Source: Umbilicaria muhlenbergii | Taxonomy: Eukaryota > Ascomycota > Lecanoromycetes > Umbilicariales > Umbilicariaceae | Direction: 5' to 3' | Length of the DNA: 64,000 nucleotides | Assembly: GCA_000611775.1 (NCBI GenBank) | Contig: KK106985.1 | Location: 1,908,291 to 1,972,290, forward strand | Part shown: piece by piece, positions 44,735 through 56,038 of the stretch | Position numbering within the stretch: the first letter of the stretch is position 1 | How the letters are laid out: every line of letters starts with the position of its first letter | Made by a program: the position numbers and the translations under genes | Notes under the pieces: generated by a model | The model's database searches: none | What the model saw: the letters and a program-made list of their open reading frames with translations, nothing else | Told to the model about the DNA's origin: nothing

Positions 44735-45860
44735 TTACCACTTTTCTATCAGCTCATTACTCGGAACGCTGCTCTCATCCAGTACCTTGAGGGCTCCTTC
44801 CCTGCCTACAACCGGCAGCTTTTTCGCAAAGTTCCCCTTGGGAACCATCTTCGCATCCAGCAAGCCGATCTGGACCAGGACTGTCGCCTGGTCCCAATAA
44901 ATGTGCTCATGGTACAGCTTCCCGCCACGGATGCACACTATGGAGACGAGGGCAACTTCGACTTCCTTATCTGTGGGTTTCACACCTGGAAGTATCCAAG
45001 GGACTTCCTGAGTATGTCGGAATGATAGAATCATCTCATCTACGACTCTATCTGTTCCGATCGTTCTCGATATCAAGCGGAATTTCATGCTGGGTGGATT
45101 GTTCGGGATGAAGAAATCGCGGTAGAACCGGTGCAGCTCTTTACCGCCGATGCCTCCAGTAATCGTCGGAATGTGGTTCACATACGGCTCTGGTACCATC
45201 GTTTTCATGGTGCTGTCAGCATCTTTATGGAGGAATTCGAGCGCCAGATGCTCCTCCCATACTTTCTCCAAGTCGACTTCGATCTCGAACCCTTTCCGTA
45301 CGGCAGCCAGTGACCTGCTCCACGCGATACTCGCTGCCACCTTGTCATACGTCTCCAAATCGTTTTCTGCGAACCCTTCCTCAGCGTGGGGATATCGATA
45401 GGTGGAGCGATACGTCTTGGGAGCCTTGGGCTGCGATTCGGTAAGATGTACGGCGACAGTGAGACTTGGGGGGAATCCAGCTGCGACTGCCGGCAGTTCA
45501 GTAGGGTAGTACGCGACCAATGTACAGAGTTTGGGCATTGGTGATCTGCATACACCCAGCGCTACCGTTGCAGCTTCGCCATATGCTAATCGAAGGGATG
45601 CGTGGTTAGAACGAGCGATCCTCGAAGTAGTCTAGCGCTAGGGGGAGTAGCAGACCTACTATCGCATATTTCTGGCCGAGTTCCAACGGGTCTGCCAAGT
45701 GCTGTAGCTTGTGGATGTACTCTTTTTTGCTGCCATCGAAAGGCAGGTATGTTACTGAATAGCCTTCATCCTTCCAGTTCTGGATAGTGACGGCGTCGAA
45801 GTCTGTTGACTCTGCGGTGAGGACGAGATGAAGAGGCCCTGTTGTCCAATTGAATTTCAT
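44735..45860 (-). CDS. Dienelactone hydrolase-like + SnoaL-like two-domain protein
   Basis: Exons 45860-45656 and 45585-44735 give 351 residues. The join reads KYAIVAYGEAATVALGVC. Residues 1-~125 look like a shortened alpha/beta-hydrolase of the dienelactone hydrolase type (VTIQNWKDEGYSVTYLPFD, TLVAYYPTELP). At the expected nucleophile elbow the sequence is AYGEAA, with no Cys or Ser in the usual place, so classical hydrolase chemistry seems unlikely. Residues ~165-325 resemble a SnoaL/NTF2-like fold (EVDLEKVWEEHLALEFLHKD, HRFYRDFFIPNNPPSMKFRLI, KLYHEHIYWDQATVLVQIGLL). A substrate cannot be named. There is no signal peptide. Convergent with RMT2 at 25 bases, so the 3' UTRs almost certainly overlap. 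The donor GTCTGC is weak but the join is convincing. Confidence 0.75.
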
Positions 45861-46658
45861 TGTTGCTGGTGAGATATCAGACGTGCTGAGCTAGGTGAGG
45901 CGCTTTGCGAAGCGGTGCGTTTAATGGAGGAAGCTTTCCTACGGTACTGGGATGGGTTTACCAGAGGGCTCAAATAAGCAAGTGGCGCTTTACACTACAA
46001 GTCGAATCCAGGCTGAGTACTGTCGCCGACGTCATAGGGTGCCTCAGCCTTACCCGTGTTGTGCCTTTGGGTCAAGTTCAAGGCTAGCACGTGATTATCA
46101 CACTCCTGCCCGCCGCCCGCCGCTCAAACAAGACATCGTAGGAATGCCATCAAGACTCAAGAGTCTGCCAAGTTTGTCTCTAATATTGAAGTAAGCTCTT
46201 GCGTCCTCTATAGCACATTTCGCGGGTGAACACCTATGCACGGTCAGCCACGCAGTTCCGAATCGGTATCTTACATCGACCATCAATGACCTCCATTACG
46301 AGGTTAAAACTATTGTCCACAGACTTTGTCTCTCCAGCTCCTGCTCCCTGATAGAGAGCTTGCGGGCGCCTCGGGCTGTATCTGTTTATAGGCTTCTTGA
46401 GGCACCTCTCAGACCCAAGAGTCATGATTTACCAAGGTATACTGCTGACCGGCCCTATCCCTGACCTCGTTGGCATGTTGAAACCGGCCTCCTCGCAGGG
46501 CCTTGCCGGAAATCCTCACGATATTCCCGCGGATCGAAGCTCTCCCACCCAAAGCCCCCCGTCCACCCCTCTTCCGTCTCCCCAAACCTCAGCCCCACCA
46601 CCCACCCCCTCCCACAGGTACCACACCCTCCCCACTTTCTTCCCAACCCCCCACCCCC
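45861..46658. other. Intergenic, no gene recognised
   Basis: About 800 bases between the DLH-like gene start and a decayed secreted-protein gene. The 46540-46660 part is very C-rich on the plus strand and forms the 3' flank of that remnant. No coding signal was seen. Confidence 0.45.
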
Positions 46659-47311
46659 TCAAACATACTGCAATGCCCCACTCCCGACCTCCCAAAACCC
46701 ATCCACAAGCGTAAACATAACCGCCGCATACACCCCCCCATTCACCCTCCACATACTCTCCACATACTCCCTCAACGCCCTCAACGCCGCCCCGACCACC
46801 CCCCACGTACACTGGTGATTATTCGCGTTCCGATACACCACCTCCACCCCCTCCTGCACCTCGAACAAGCCGTGCGGGATCACGCCGTCGCCGCCGTTCG
46901 CCAGCGCGGCGTCGACTTGGATTTGCGCGTCGGAGATGACAGTTTGCGCGAAGGGGCCGGCAAGGTCGTAGGCGTAGGTTACGACGATGTAGGTGCGCGT
47001 GCCGGTGGCGCACCAGATTTGTTAGGGGATGGGGAGGGCGCCGTGGGTGGTGAAGGTGGCGGGGGGGAGGAGGGTGCGTCGGTTGAAGGGGCTGTGGTGA
47101 GGTCAGTATCTTGGATTCTTGGGGGGTGCTGGAGGAATGGGGACGAGGGAGGACGTGCGTGCCGGCTTTGACGTTGGGGGCATTGTAGCAGGATTGACTT
47201 CGCGAAGCTAGGGTTCGTTGACGGAATGGCATATGTGAAAAGTGGGACTGCTGAGCTTGGGGCTGATAATACAGCTAGTGCGGCAATGACTGGCAGAGCG
47301 GAGAAATGCAT
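46659..47311 (-). pseudogene. Decayed small secreted protein gene
   Basis: The minus strand starts with a clear signal peptide (MHFSALPVIAALAVLSAPSS, cut near AVP). Further on it encodes QIWCATGTRTYIVVTYAYDL, AALANGGDGVIPHGLFEVQE, VYRNANNHQCTWGVVGAALR and FTLVDGFWEVGSGALQYV, a pattern I associate with fungal secreted proteins of unknown function (a NANNHQxTWGVL-type block, then a hydrophobic C-terminus). The signal-peptide frame does not run into the body, and a TAA at about 47018 lies in the body frame just before QIWC. An intron ending TACTGACC...CACAG at ~47087 may separate the two parts but does not explain the TAA. It looks like a decayed accessory gene. Confidence 0.6.
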
Positions 47312-47907
47312 ACTGACGAACGGCTTGGGGGTCTCGTGGAAAATTTGAATAGAATTACGCCATTCTCGAGAGATATATAAATTTTACATCACAGGAATTC
47401 AGGTATTGAGAGGAGTGTCTCACATTGTGCTCATACCACATCGGAACCGAACATATATCACCATGACTGGATACAAATTCTCGCCAATTCGCATTTGATC
47501 GCAAGTAGCTCAGGCATGCAGCCAGCCTCAACGCCGGTTTCATGTGTCTTCGATCCGAAACTCACACACCCACTTGCGGCTGCGCTCAATGAAAATGAAA
47601 ATGAAAGCACAAAGCCATCGCCGTGAAGTGCGTGTGATCGAGCAGTATGCAGAAACAATCGGTCGATTAGGAATAAAGAAAATGGTTGGGACAACTCTAG
47701 CTGGTCGGTCAGTTTCAATCAGTTGTGACAGTGCCGGTAGCGTTATGGGTTAGGGGAATGTATGGACAGGGTCCAAAAGCTAGCCAACAACGAGGTTGTA
47801 AGCAGACGAAGAGTGCGTTTGCAAGCACCATTGCGTATGTAATGGAATGGATGTCCAAGGCATCGAACGAGTGGGAAATGACATGAGATCTGCTCGTTAT
47901 TATGCTC
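47312..47907. other. Intergenic, no gene recognised
   Basis: 596 bases between the decayed secreted-protein gene and the 3' end of the pseudouridine enzyme gene. No signal was seen. Confidence 0.45.
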
Positions 47908-50657
47908 TCACAATGCAGATCTCAGCAACGATATTTCTGGGCTGATGGCCTCTTCGCTCTTCAGCGTCATCACACTCCCCTTTTGTGCAATATCGATCAA
48001 ACTCATAATATCTTTCGGTGTCTCTTTGGCAAGACCAGCGACAATGACTCCTAGAAAGGTATCTCCCACTCCGTTCACGCTCACTATCTGATCGTCGGAC
48101 AACTTCTCTGCTGGCGGGAAGAGACGCATATAGACACCACCGATGACTCCGGAAGCGCTGTGAGAGCGACTCAGTATATAGGGTGCAGATTCTGGCGATG
48201 TCAAGCGAGGATCTCCGGGACGCAGAAGCTGGGTCATTAGTACTCCTTGAGCCCCCAACTTAGTCAGGATGCATGGAATGAAAGGCAGTAGCTTTATACT
48301 CTGTTGAGGGAACCCCTGATCCACCAATGCCGCGTTTGTCATGGCAACAAGCTTATCTCTTGAGCCCATGCTGGACATACCTAGGGAATCGATAACTTGC
48401 CACCAGTCTTGTCGTTCAAATAGCTCGACCTCCTGCGCTGCAGCATACATAGCTGAAAGCTCAAAAGTGTTTGGCGTGATCAAGTCAACGTTGTGACCTG
48501 GTACAACATCAATCGTTCCCGGTGTATTCGCGAGAAAGAGACGCTTTGACTTCGCCGTCGACACGGGCTCGAAGGCTACTTTGGCTCCTGAGGCTTTGCC
48601 AGCCAAGATCCACTTCATCAGAGTTGCAGGACCCCAGTTAGCGTCGACTATTAGCCACTTTGCTTTGGAAGCTTCAATAGCACGTTTCCAGAAGGTCTCG
48701 AAGTTTTCTTCCTGATCTTCCATGATTTTCATATCGGCCATAGCCAACACGAGGTCTTTCTTCGTATCGTTGATGGCTACATATTGAGCTGTTCGTGCGC
48801 CTGATCCTTGCTTAATGATACCGGAGGTCTCCATACCTCGCTCAGCAAGTACTTCAATGGCCGCAGATCCTGCCAAGTCGGTTGCAACAGCGCTGCAGAG
48901 TCGGACTTGAGTACCAAGGAGGTGTATCGCAGTTGCTACATTCTGGCCTACCCCACCGAGACTCTGTGTGACCACGGACGGATTAGAGGTATACAGTTGC
49001 GGAATGTTACTGCTGGACGCCGCATCCAGAGGAGCGTAATCACAAGACAGGTCAACAGCGAGAGAACCGGCAACGATGACATCTACCGGGGTATGGCGGG
49101 AGATGACGCTATTTGTGGAAGAATGAGTTGATGGGGAATAAGCTTTAGAGCCCGGAATGGCAGCTATTCTATGCTCAGCATGACTTGCGGAACTCTCGAC
49201 AGGAGTTTGTGGGATATGGGGTATATAGGGTCCGCTAACATATCAGCTACTAAATCACAAAACTTGGAATTACGTCTCTCACCGAGACATAATGTCGTGA
49301 TCCCTATGCTCAAGCTTTGCGAGCTCGACTGCCACTTTAGTACCACGAATGACGTTAGCCTCTATCAACGCTCTGTTCGCGGTGACAGTTTGGCCACCAG
49401 TAAGTTCTCTGATTCTACGTAGGATGAATGGGGTGTTATCACTCCCCGAGGCACCCTGCTCTTCGGCTTCGCAGATAGCTTGCGCTATAATGGCATCAAT
49501 TTTGTCCTTGGCAATCGAATGTTCAACCGCGATAGGATTCGCGAAGAGTAAGCCAGAGGAGATGGATAGAGCTGAGTGTGCGTCTGTAGTAATACCTGTC
49601 AGCCTCCCAATTGCACTCAAACGATCTTTGGTTTAGAGAAATGGATGTTCGTGGCATTCCGTGAGCAGAGTGGTGGACAAGATGGCGTGGATCCCTATCC
49701 GCTACCCATCCTCCTGACAGTACCTTGTTCGGCTGAATTCGTAACAGGCTTTCATGTGTATGAGAAAGGAGTGGATACTTACGTATGATTGCCGCGGCTT
49801 CCTTTTCATCTTGAATGGTTAATGGGCTAGGAACACCACTCTCCCTCGTCCAAAACGCTGGGAATTCCACTTTGCCCCCCCTGCCATCTGCAAAGGTACC
49901 CACGCCTACTCCTTGCGTTTCGAGATACTCCAGAGTCCGTGGAATGTCAAGAAAGCTCTTACAACCGCTGCTGACCACAGCGATGGACGTCCGTCCCAAC
50001 TCAGTAAGATCGGCGCTGATGTCCATCGAGTTTTCTCCATTTCTATGGACTCCGCCGAGTCCGCCGGTTGCGAAAACTTTGATGCCTGCAAGTGTTGCGA
50101 GCAACATAGTACCGGCAACAGTGGTGCCGCCGTTCAATTTACGGCCAGTCAACGCCTGATAATTGTTAGCTCTCCAGACGGGATACAGCTTCTTCCGGGG
50201 GAGGTATTGGAGCAGTACCAACCCGCAGATATACCCTAAGTCTCTTCTAGATAATTTCTTGGTCTCGGGTTTGCCCGCCGATGCCGTAAGCTCGATGAGC
50301 TCTTCTGCCTCAAAGCCGACCCTGGCAATGCCGTTGAAGACCCCGATTGTCGCCGGGACACCTCCATTTACACGGACAACTGATTCCAGGTGGGATGCCA
50401 ATGCAACGTTTTCAGGGTATGGAAAGCCTACGTAGATGTCAAGGTGCAGTCCAGGCCATTGGACCACAGATGAACCCACCATGGGTGTAGATGGTTGTCT
50501 CCAGCGCTACGACTGGCTTCTTGTTCCGAAGAGCCTCCTGTACCTCTTCTGATACTTTAAAGAATGCGTTATTGGTTGATATGGTCCGCTTATGGACAGT
50601 CCGCACCATTGATCCATAGCCACGTGCCCAGCGCGGCGTTCCCAAATTTGTGAGCAT
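47908..50657 (-). CDS. Bifunctional pseudouridine enzyme: PsuG glycosidase fused to PfkB-type kinase
   Basis: Likely phosphorylates pseudouridine and then splits pseudouridine 5'-phosphate into uracil and ribose 5-phosphate. Five exons (50657-50480, 50427-50219, 50155-49783, 49583-49283, 49234-47908) give 795 residues. The N-terminal half is the IndA/PsuG family: KPVVALETTIYTHGFPYPEN, KLNGGTTVAGTMLLATLAGI, VFATGGLGGVHRNGENSMDISADLTELGR in pieces, SSGCKSFLDIPRTLEYLETQG. A ~50-residue Ser/Pro linker leads into the PfkB half (VDVIVAGSLAVDLSCD, SLGGVGQNVATAIHLLG, then VNGVGDTFLGVIVAGL with the catalytic Asp). The N-terminus from 50657 (MLTNLGTPRWARGYGSMVRTV) is basic and acid-free, fitting a mitochondrial presequence. 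Alternative starts are 50744 and 50609. In E. coli the two enzymes are separate (PsuG, PsuK). Confidence 0.9.
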
Positions 50658-50954
50658 GTCTAATGACGGCCCGTCTATTTTGAAGTCATACCAGCTTGGA
50701 CATTTTGGGTCGGGGTGCTCACCAAGTGGAGAGGAGATACACATGGGATGCGAGAGATGCCGCTAGTCCACCATAGAGATAGCGGCGGGTGCTCCCGATT
50801 GGTCGCAAAAGGCCACCTTCAAAGCACAGGAGCTCTTCAACCACCACGCGAAGATGGTGAGCATGATCACTGCTTCTTGACAGTCAATTCTCCGAGATAC
50901 TTAAAGCTGCGGCTTTCTTCTGAGTCCAGCACCCATTGGCCCTGTTATTCCAGC
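50658..50954. promoter_or_regulatory. Shared divergent promoter of the pseudouridine enzyme and OST1
   Basis: 297 bases between two divergent start codons. No individual motif is claimed. Confidence 0.5.
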
Positions 50955-52597
50955 ATGAAGCCAATCTCACTGCTGACGGCGTGTCTATCCCTACTCATCA
51001 GCGCACACGCGGCCGAGTCGAACCTCACAACACCACCCTCTTCGAGGCAGATCCTACCCAGTAATTTCAAGCCGCCGCAGAACTTCAAGAATGTCAACCT
51101 AGTCAGGACTGTCAATCTAGAAAAAGGATACGCCAAGGAGAACATCAATGTGTTGATAGAGAATACGGCTTCTTCGCCGCAGGGAGAATATTATATACCG
51201 TTCAGGGGTAATCTCATTGGTAATGTTGGCGGTCTAGAAGTGAGGGATAAGAAGAATCCGCAGACGCCTGCATTTGAGAGTGAGGCTGTCGAATATGACA
51301 CCTATAGGTAATGATCTAACCCCTTGACCGACTTGACAGACACTGAATTATCGAAACAGTCCTACCCAATTCTACCGCATCACTCTTCCCACACCTCTCG
51401 CTGCATCCGCTCAACAAACCCTCTCAATAAGCTACCACACACTCTCCTCTCTCAAGCCCCTTCCCGCCGAGATCAACCAACAAGACAAACAGTACCTCGT
51501 GTACACCTTCTCGACCTACTGCCCATCCGCCTACTTGACCCAAAAGCAGAAAACCAAAATCAAATTCCAGACAACCGACATCCCCGACTTCACGGGCGAG
51601 CCCGAACGCCAAGGTTCGACCTTCACCTATGGACCCTACGAGAACATACCCGCAGGCGCGGAGCAAGAAGCCAGCGTGCGCTACGAGTTCACAAAACCGC
51701 TTACCCACGCCACGTTGCTGGAACGAGACATCGAAGTCAGCCACTGGGGAGGGAATCTGGCCACAGAAGAGCGGTACTGGCTAACTAACAAAGGCGCACA
51801 TCTAGCCAATCACTTCTCACGCGTCCTGTACGCCGCAAGCAACCAGTACCAACCCCAATACAGCCCACCGACCAGCGCGCTCAAAGCCCTGAACATTCCT
51901 CTGAGATCGGGCTCTCTAAACCCGTACTTCACCGACGACATCGGCAACGTCTCCACCAGCCGCTTCCGAAGTAACTTGCGCGAAGCAAACCTAGAACTGA
52001 TGCCCAGGTATCCCGTCTTCGGAGGCTGGAACTACAATTTCCGCGTCGGCTGGGATGCGAATCTGAAAGATTTTTTGCGGAAATTGAAGGGAGGGAATGG
52101 ATACGTGCTCAAAGTGCCGTTCTTGGAGGGGCCGAAGATGAGTGAGGGCGTGAGCTATGAGAAGGTGGAGCTCAAGATTATCTTGCCCGAGGGCGCTACG
52201 TACGATTTATTCCATCTCCAAACTTCTCAACTCCTTGAAAATCATGCTCATCTGTCTTCTGCAGGAACGTCAAATACGAAACCTCCGTCCCGCTCGTTGC
52301 GGTGGAAACGTCAACCCACCGGACATTCATGGACACGCTAGGCCGGACGACGTTAAAATTGACGGCCATGAATCTTATAGATGAGTCAAGGAATAGTGAT
52401 TTAATCGTGAGTCTTCCAAACTCGTCCACGCAAGTGGTTTGTCCGTCGCTAACTGCACGCAATTCTAGGTCACTTACGATTACCCCTTGATTGCCGGTTT
52501 CCGAAAACCAATCACCATCTTCCTCGGCGTCGTCAGTGTCTTCGCGGCCGCGTGGAGTATTAGCAGGCTGGACGTCAGTATCGGGAAACCGTCATGA
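50955..52597 (+). CDS. OST1: Ribophorin I / Ost1, oligosaccharyltransferase alpha subunit
   Basis: Subunit of the ER complex that transfers N-glycans. Exons 50955-51307, 51360-52199, 52265-52406 and 52469-52597 give 487 residues. The protein has an N-terminal signal peptide (MKPISLLTACLSLLISAHA) and a luminal ribophorin domain (NLVRTVNLEKGYAKENINVL, QFYRITLPTPL, YLVYTFSTYCPSAYLTQKQ, VSHWGGNLATEERYWLTNKG, FPVFGGWNYNFRVGW-like). One C-terminal membrane helix (ITIFLGVVSVFAAAWSI) is followed by a very short tail, the Ost1 topology. All joins preserve family sequence. It is convergent with VTC4 (172 bases). Confidence 0.93.
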
Positions 52598-52769
52598 TCT
52601 CTCTAGCATTCCGCATCTCTATTTTTGTTCCCAATAGCTTTCCATTTTGTACACCAGCTACTGTACAACTATAGAAGCCATGAGGCAATGTCCCAGCCAT
52701 CGAATCATCCTCAGAATTATGCACATCCGACGAATACTCTCCACTCCCCTTTCTCCCAACCTCATCCTT

Positions 52770-55498
52770 TCAACTCCCAATCAACCCCTTCGCCAGCCTC
52801 AACCCAAAATTCACCGCCACCGCACCCAGCAAGCCCAAACACAGCACGCTAGGCCCAAACCAATCATGATACCTTACCGCCCTCCTTTTCCTGATCATCT
52901 GGACGCGCCAAAGGTACAAGCCCATACTATACAACAAAGCCGCACAAGCGACGATAGTGAACCCCCAAGCGGAGTAGAGACTGATAGCGTCACCGAAGTT
53001 CAGGAGGGTGGCGGCGATGGAGCCGAGGATGATGCTGAATTCGAGCCAGGAGAGGAAGGTGCGTTCGGCGGCGAAATAGACCTTTGGCTCCACGCGGACC
53101 GGGACGTGGATTCCTAAGTGGGTGGATCAGTACTAATCCCTCAAATGAATACATATATAGTATCAAATATATATATATATGAGATAGGACCCACGTTTCC
53201 CCTTCGGCGCCTTAAACTTCCTCGCCTCCACCTGCCCTCCCATCGGCCCCGCCGGTATCGCCGTCGATGTCGCCGTCGGCGCTACAGTCTTCAAGGCGCT
53301 GCCGACATAGTCTCCAGCTTTCAGGACGTGGTGTTTCAGCAGTTTGCGGCCATAGAACCATCCACCGATCCGCCTCGCCTCTTCCATATCATCGCCGTCG
53401 TCGTCGTCGCCTTCCTCTTCCGAGTCATAGATCGGGTAGTCATCCGGATGTGCCAGCGGCTGCACCGCAACTCGTTCTTCCACGTCGAGAGAGTTGGCGG
53501 CATGCTGGTTAGCGTCAGGGTAGTCGGTCGTGCGCTCCATGTCGTGCTGCTCCATTGCATCGCGCGCTTCGCGGAGGCGGCGGATGCCTTCGTCGCTATC
53601 TGCGGTCTCGGAACCGTGGACGGTGCGGCTATTGTCTGAAGCGGCGGTTTCGTCGTCTTCGTTGTCTGAGGCGGCGTCGGAGTCATATTCTAACGCGTCG
53701 TCGCTAGTAGAATAGTTGGTTGATTGACCCGGACGCTCAATGCCGAAGCGGTGAGTGACCGGTTTGCGGATGTCGACGTCCATCTGGGGCATCCAGAAGG
53801 GGAGGAGGTGGATGCGAGTGGGGAAAAGGGTTGCGGTGCCGTGGATGAACTTGCTGAACTTTGGGACCGCTTCGACGAGATGGCTGCTGGTTAATTCGCG
53901 AACCCATTCCGGAGGGTCTTGGCCGGCCTGGGTTTGGAGTTTGACTTCCAAGACTGCATAGGGGAAGCGTTCGACGTCTTCTGGAGGAAGTTGCGAGAAG
54001 GGATAATCGATGCCGATGTCCATCCTACGCCAGTTTTTCCCTGCTCGCTCTCGGCCATCGAGATTATCTTCGCGAGTCATGGTTAATTCTGTGTCGAGTG
54101 ATATACGAACTCGAGCGTCGCCTGGTAACTGGAAAGCAGTTCGATTGTAGAAAGATCTAGTAACAGGAACGAATTTTCTGGTGATGACTCGGTATTGTAT
54201 TTCACGTGCGAGCTGTTCCAGATCTGCTATCTCCTTCTCACTTTTCTTCCCTTCTCGGCGCATTTTCTCGAAGACACTCTCGACCGTCATTTTGCCCGCA
54301 AGGAAGGCATTCACATTTTTCTCTTTGAGGGAGAACCGGGCTTTGACGGACTTTTCGCCAGTCCAATCCTCCCGATGCGTTTTCCTTTCAACGAAGATGG
54401 TCTCGGTGTCCATGCCACCGTACCACCGAAGCCGAATAGCCTCAGCACCTTCTGTCTTCTTCAGCCGCCCAGTATAAAGCTCCCAGGTGTCGGGATTGTC
54501 ATAATAAATGGAGGATATGGCCGAATCTTTGGCTTCGAATTCTTTGCTAGCGTTGAAGACCAAAACAGGCAGATGCTATGGATCGTGGTCAGCGACATCC
54601 AGCACTTAAATGTGCCACCCGACTTACCTTGAGGATAATGAGCTTCAATTCGGTGATATTGTCAGGATGCACCCAGTACTTTGTTGTCTGACGCACGAAA
54701 TTCTGCTGTCCACCACCAGCTGCGCTATCACCTTTAATGGGATTCCCTCTTGTCCGAACTATGTCGTAAAGCTTGGACAGGTTCACGATGAAAGCATCGT
54801 AGTTGTCTTTGAAAAAGGGTTTGGCTTTCAGTCGAGCAGCAAATACAGGCCTAAGATGCCATGACGTTTGTTTCTGTCTCAACCATTAGCACTCTAGACT
54901 CCATTCGCTGCGCTCCACATGCCGAGACCTCTTCATTCGGGTCTGGTCAACTCACGTCGTGCTTCTTGATGATCTTCTGAAACCCTGTGTAATTCAGCTG
55001 CGTGAACTTTGCGAGATCATGCACATCAGCAATGATATCACTCAAGTCCTCCTCTAACAGCATGAAGTCCTCTTCCGTAGGCACGTCTGCGTTGCCTCCT
55101 CCATCTCCATTCGGTCCCACTCTTTCCGGCCCTCTGTTGTCGAGCCGGCTTATCACATCATTCACCTCCTTTTCACTCGTTTTTATACGTCGCACAATCT
55201 CGCCAGACTTAACGCGTTGGAAGGTGAAGACTTTATCCAGCTCCGCTTCGAGTTCGGCGACGAATGCCTTCTCGTCCTCTTCGGTCCATGGTCTTCTTTT
55301 CGGGTTAGGATTCTGGGGAGTAGGCTGGGCTTCGTATGGTGTTTTGAGCGCCTCTTTAAGGTCGTCGTAGGCGATATAGTAGTAGTAATAATCTCGAATT
55401 AGTGACGTGCGTAGTTGTTGGCCGAACCTACGGCGGTGGAAGGATTAGCTAACGGAAGCAACGGCGCTGGCGGGTTGAAGGTGGGGGCAGAACTTCAT
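52770..55498 (-). CDS. VTC4: Vtc4, polyphosphate polymerase of the vacuolar transporter chaperone complex
   Basis: Makes polyphosphate from ATP and feeds it into the vacuole. Exons 55498-55494 (only ATGAA), 55427-54956, 54873-54628, 54575-53195 and 53113-52770 give 815 residues. An N-terminal SPX domain ([25 protein letters not shown]) senses inositol pyrophosphates. The triphosphate-tunnel polymerase domain follows ([64 protein letters not shown]). Next are a ~130-residue acidic linker and three C-terminal membrane helices ([54 protein letters not shown]). The [19 protein letters not shown] variant suits catalytic Vtc4 rather than Vtc2/3. The last intron holds an (AT)n tract at ~53168-53180. 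Confidence 0.92.
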
Positions 55499-56038
55499 GA
55501 TGAGAGGTCGGTCAGGAGCGCAACAACTCGAACAGTCTGGAGGTCAATTGATCTTGATATTGTCGTAACCTTTCCTTGGAGTCGAGCAGGCCAAGCATGG
55601 TATGACAAGCTTCAATAACACTTGCTTTTGCAGAGCCTCCCTTACCTGAGACCAGGGCGGCGAACCTGCTAGCTCCACTTGCGTTTTTGCCCAAGCCTGA
55701 CGCCCACGTGGGCTACACGTGCTCGAGCTTCTACCAGACCCTCAAACCATGGATGAGACACAGCAGGAGAACACCAAACCTACCACGCCAGAAGTTACAC
55801 GTTGTTCAACCGCATTGATGGTAAGGGAACTCGTTAAGGCTGTTACAAATGCCCGAGATCTTGCACGGAATTCACAGAATAACTAGTTACTCAAATTCTG
55901 GTCAACAACCGCATAGGAACGATTTAAAAACTTTGCTTCAATTGGTATCATGGTTCCATTAACAAATACACATTGTCCTCATACCAATCCCCATATCAGT
56001 TCCACATGTAGTGCGCCGCAAACCCTTCCAATCTCAGA
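55499..56038. other. Intergenic between VTC4 start and MCM4 end
   Basis: 540 bases upstream of VTC4, holding its promoter, and downstream of MCM4. An ACACGTGCTCG string with the CACGTG core at ~55716 is a possible bHLH (Pho4-like) site. No gene was seen. Confidence 0.45.

Noticed and set aside
39954-50657. A metabolic gene cluster combining the ferritin-like, transporter, DLH-SnoaL and pseudouridine genes
   Set aside because: No backbone synthase, no shared regulator and mixed core genes (RMT2) in between. Several members are broken. Proximity alone does not make a pathway.
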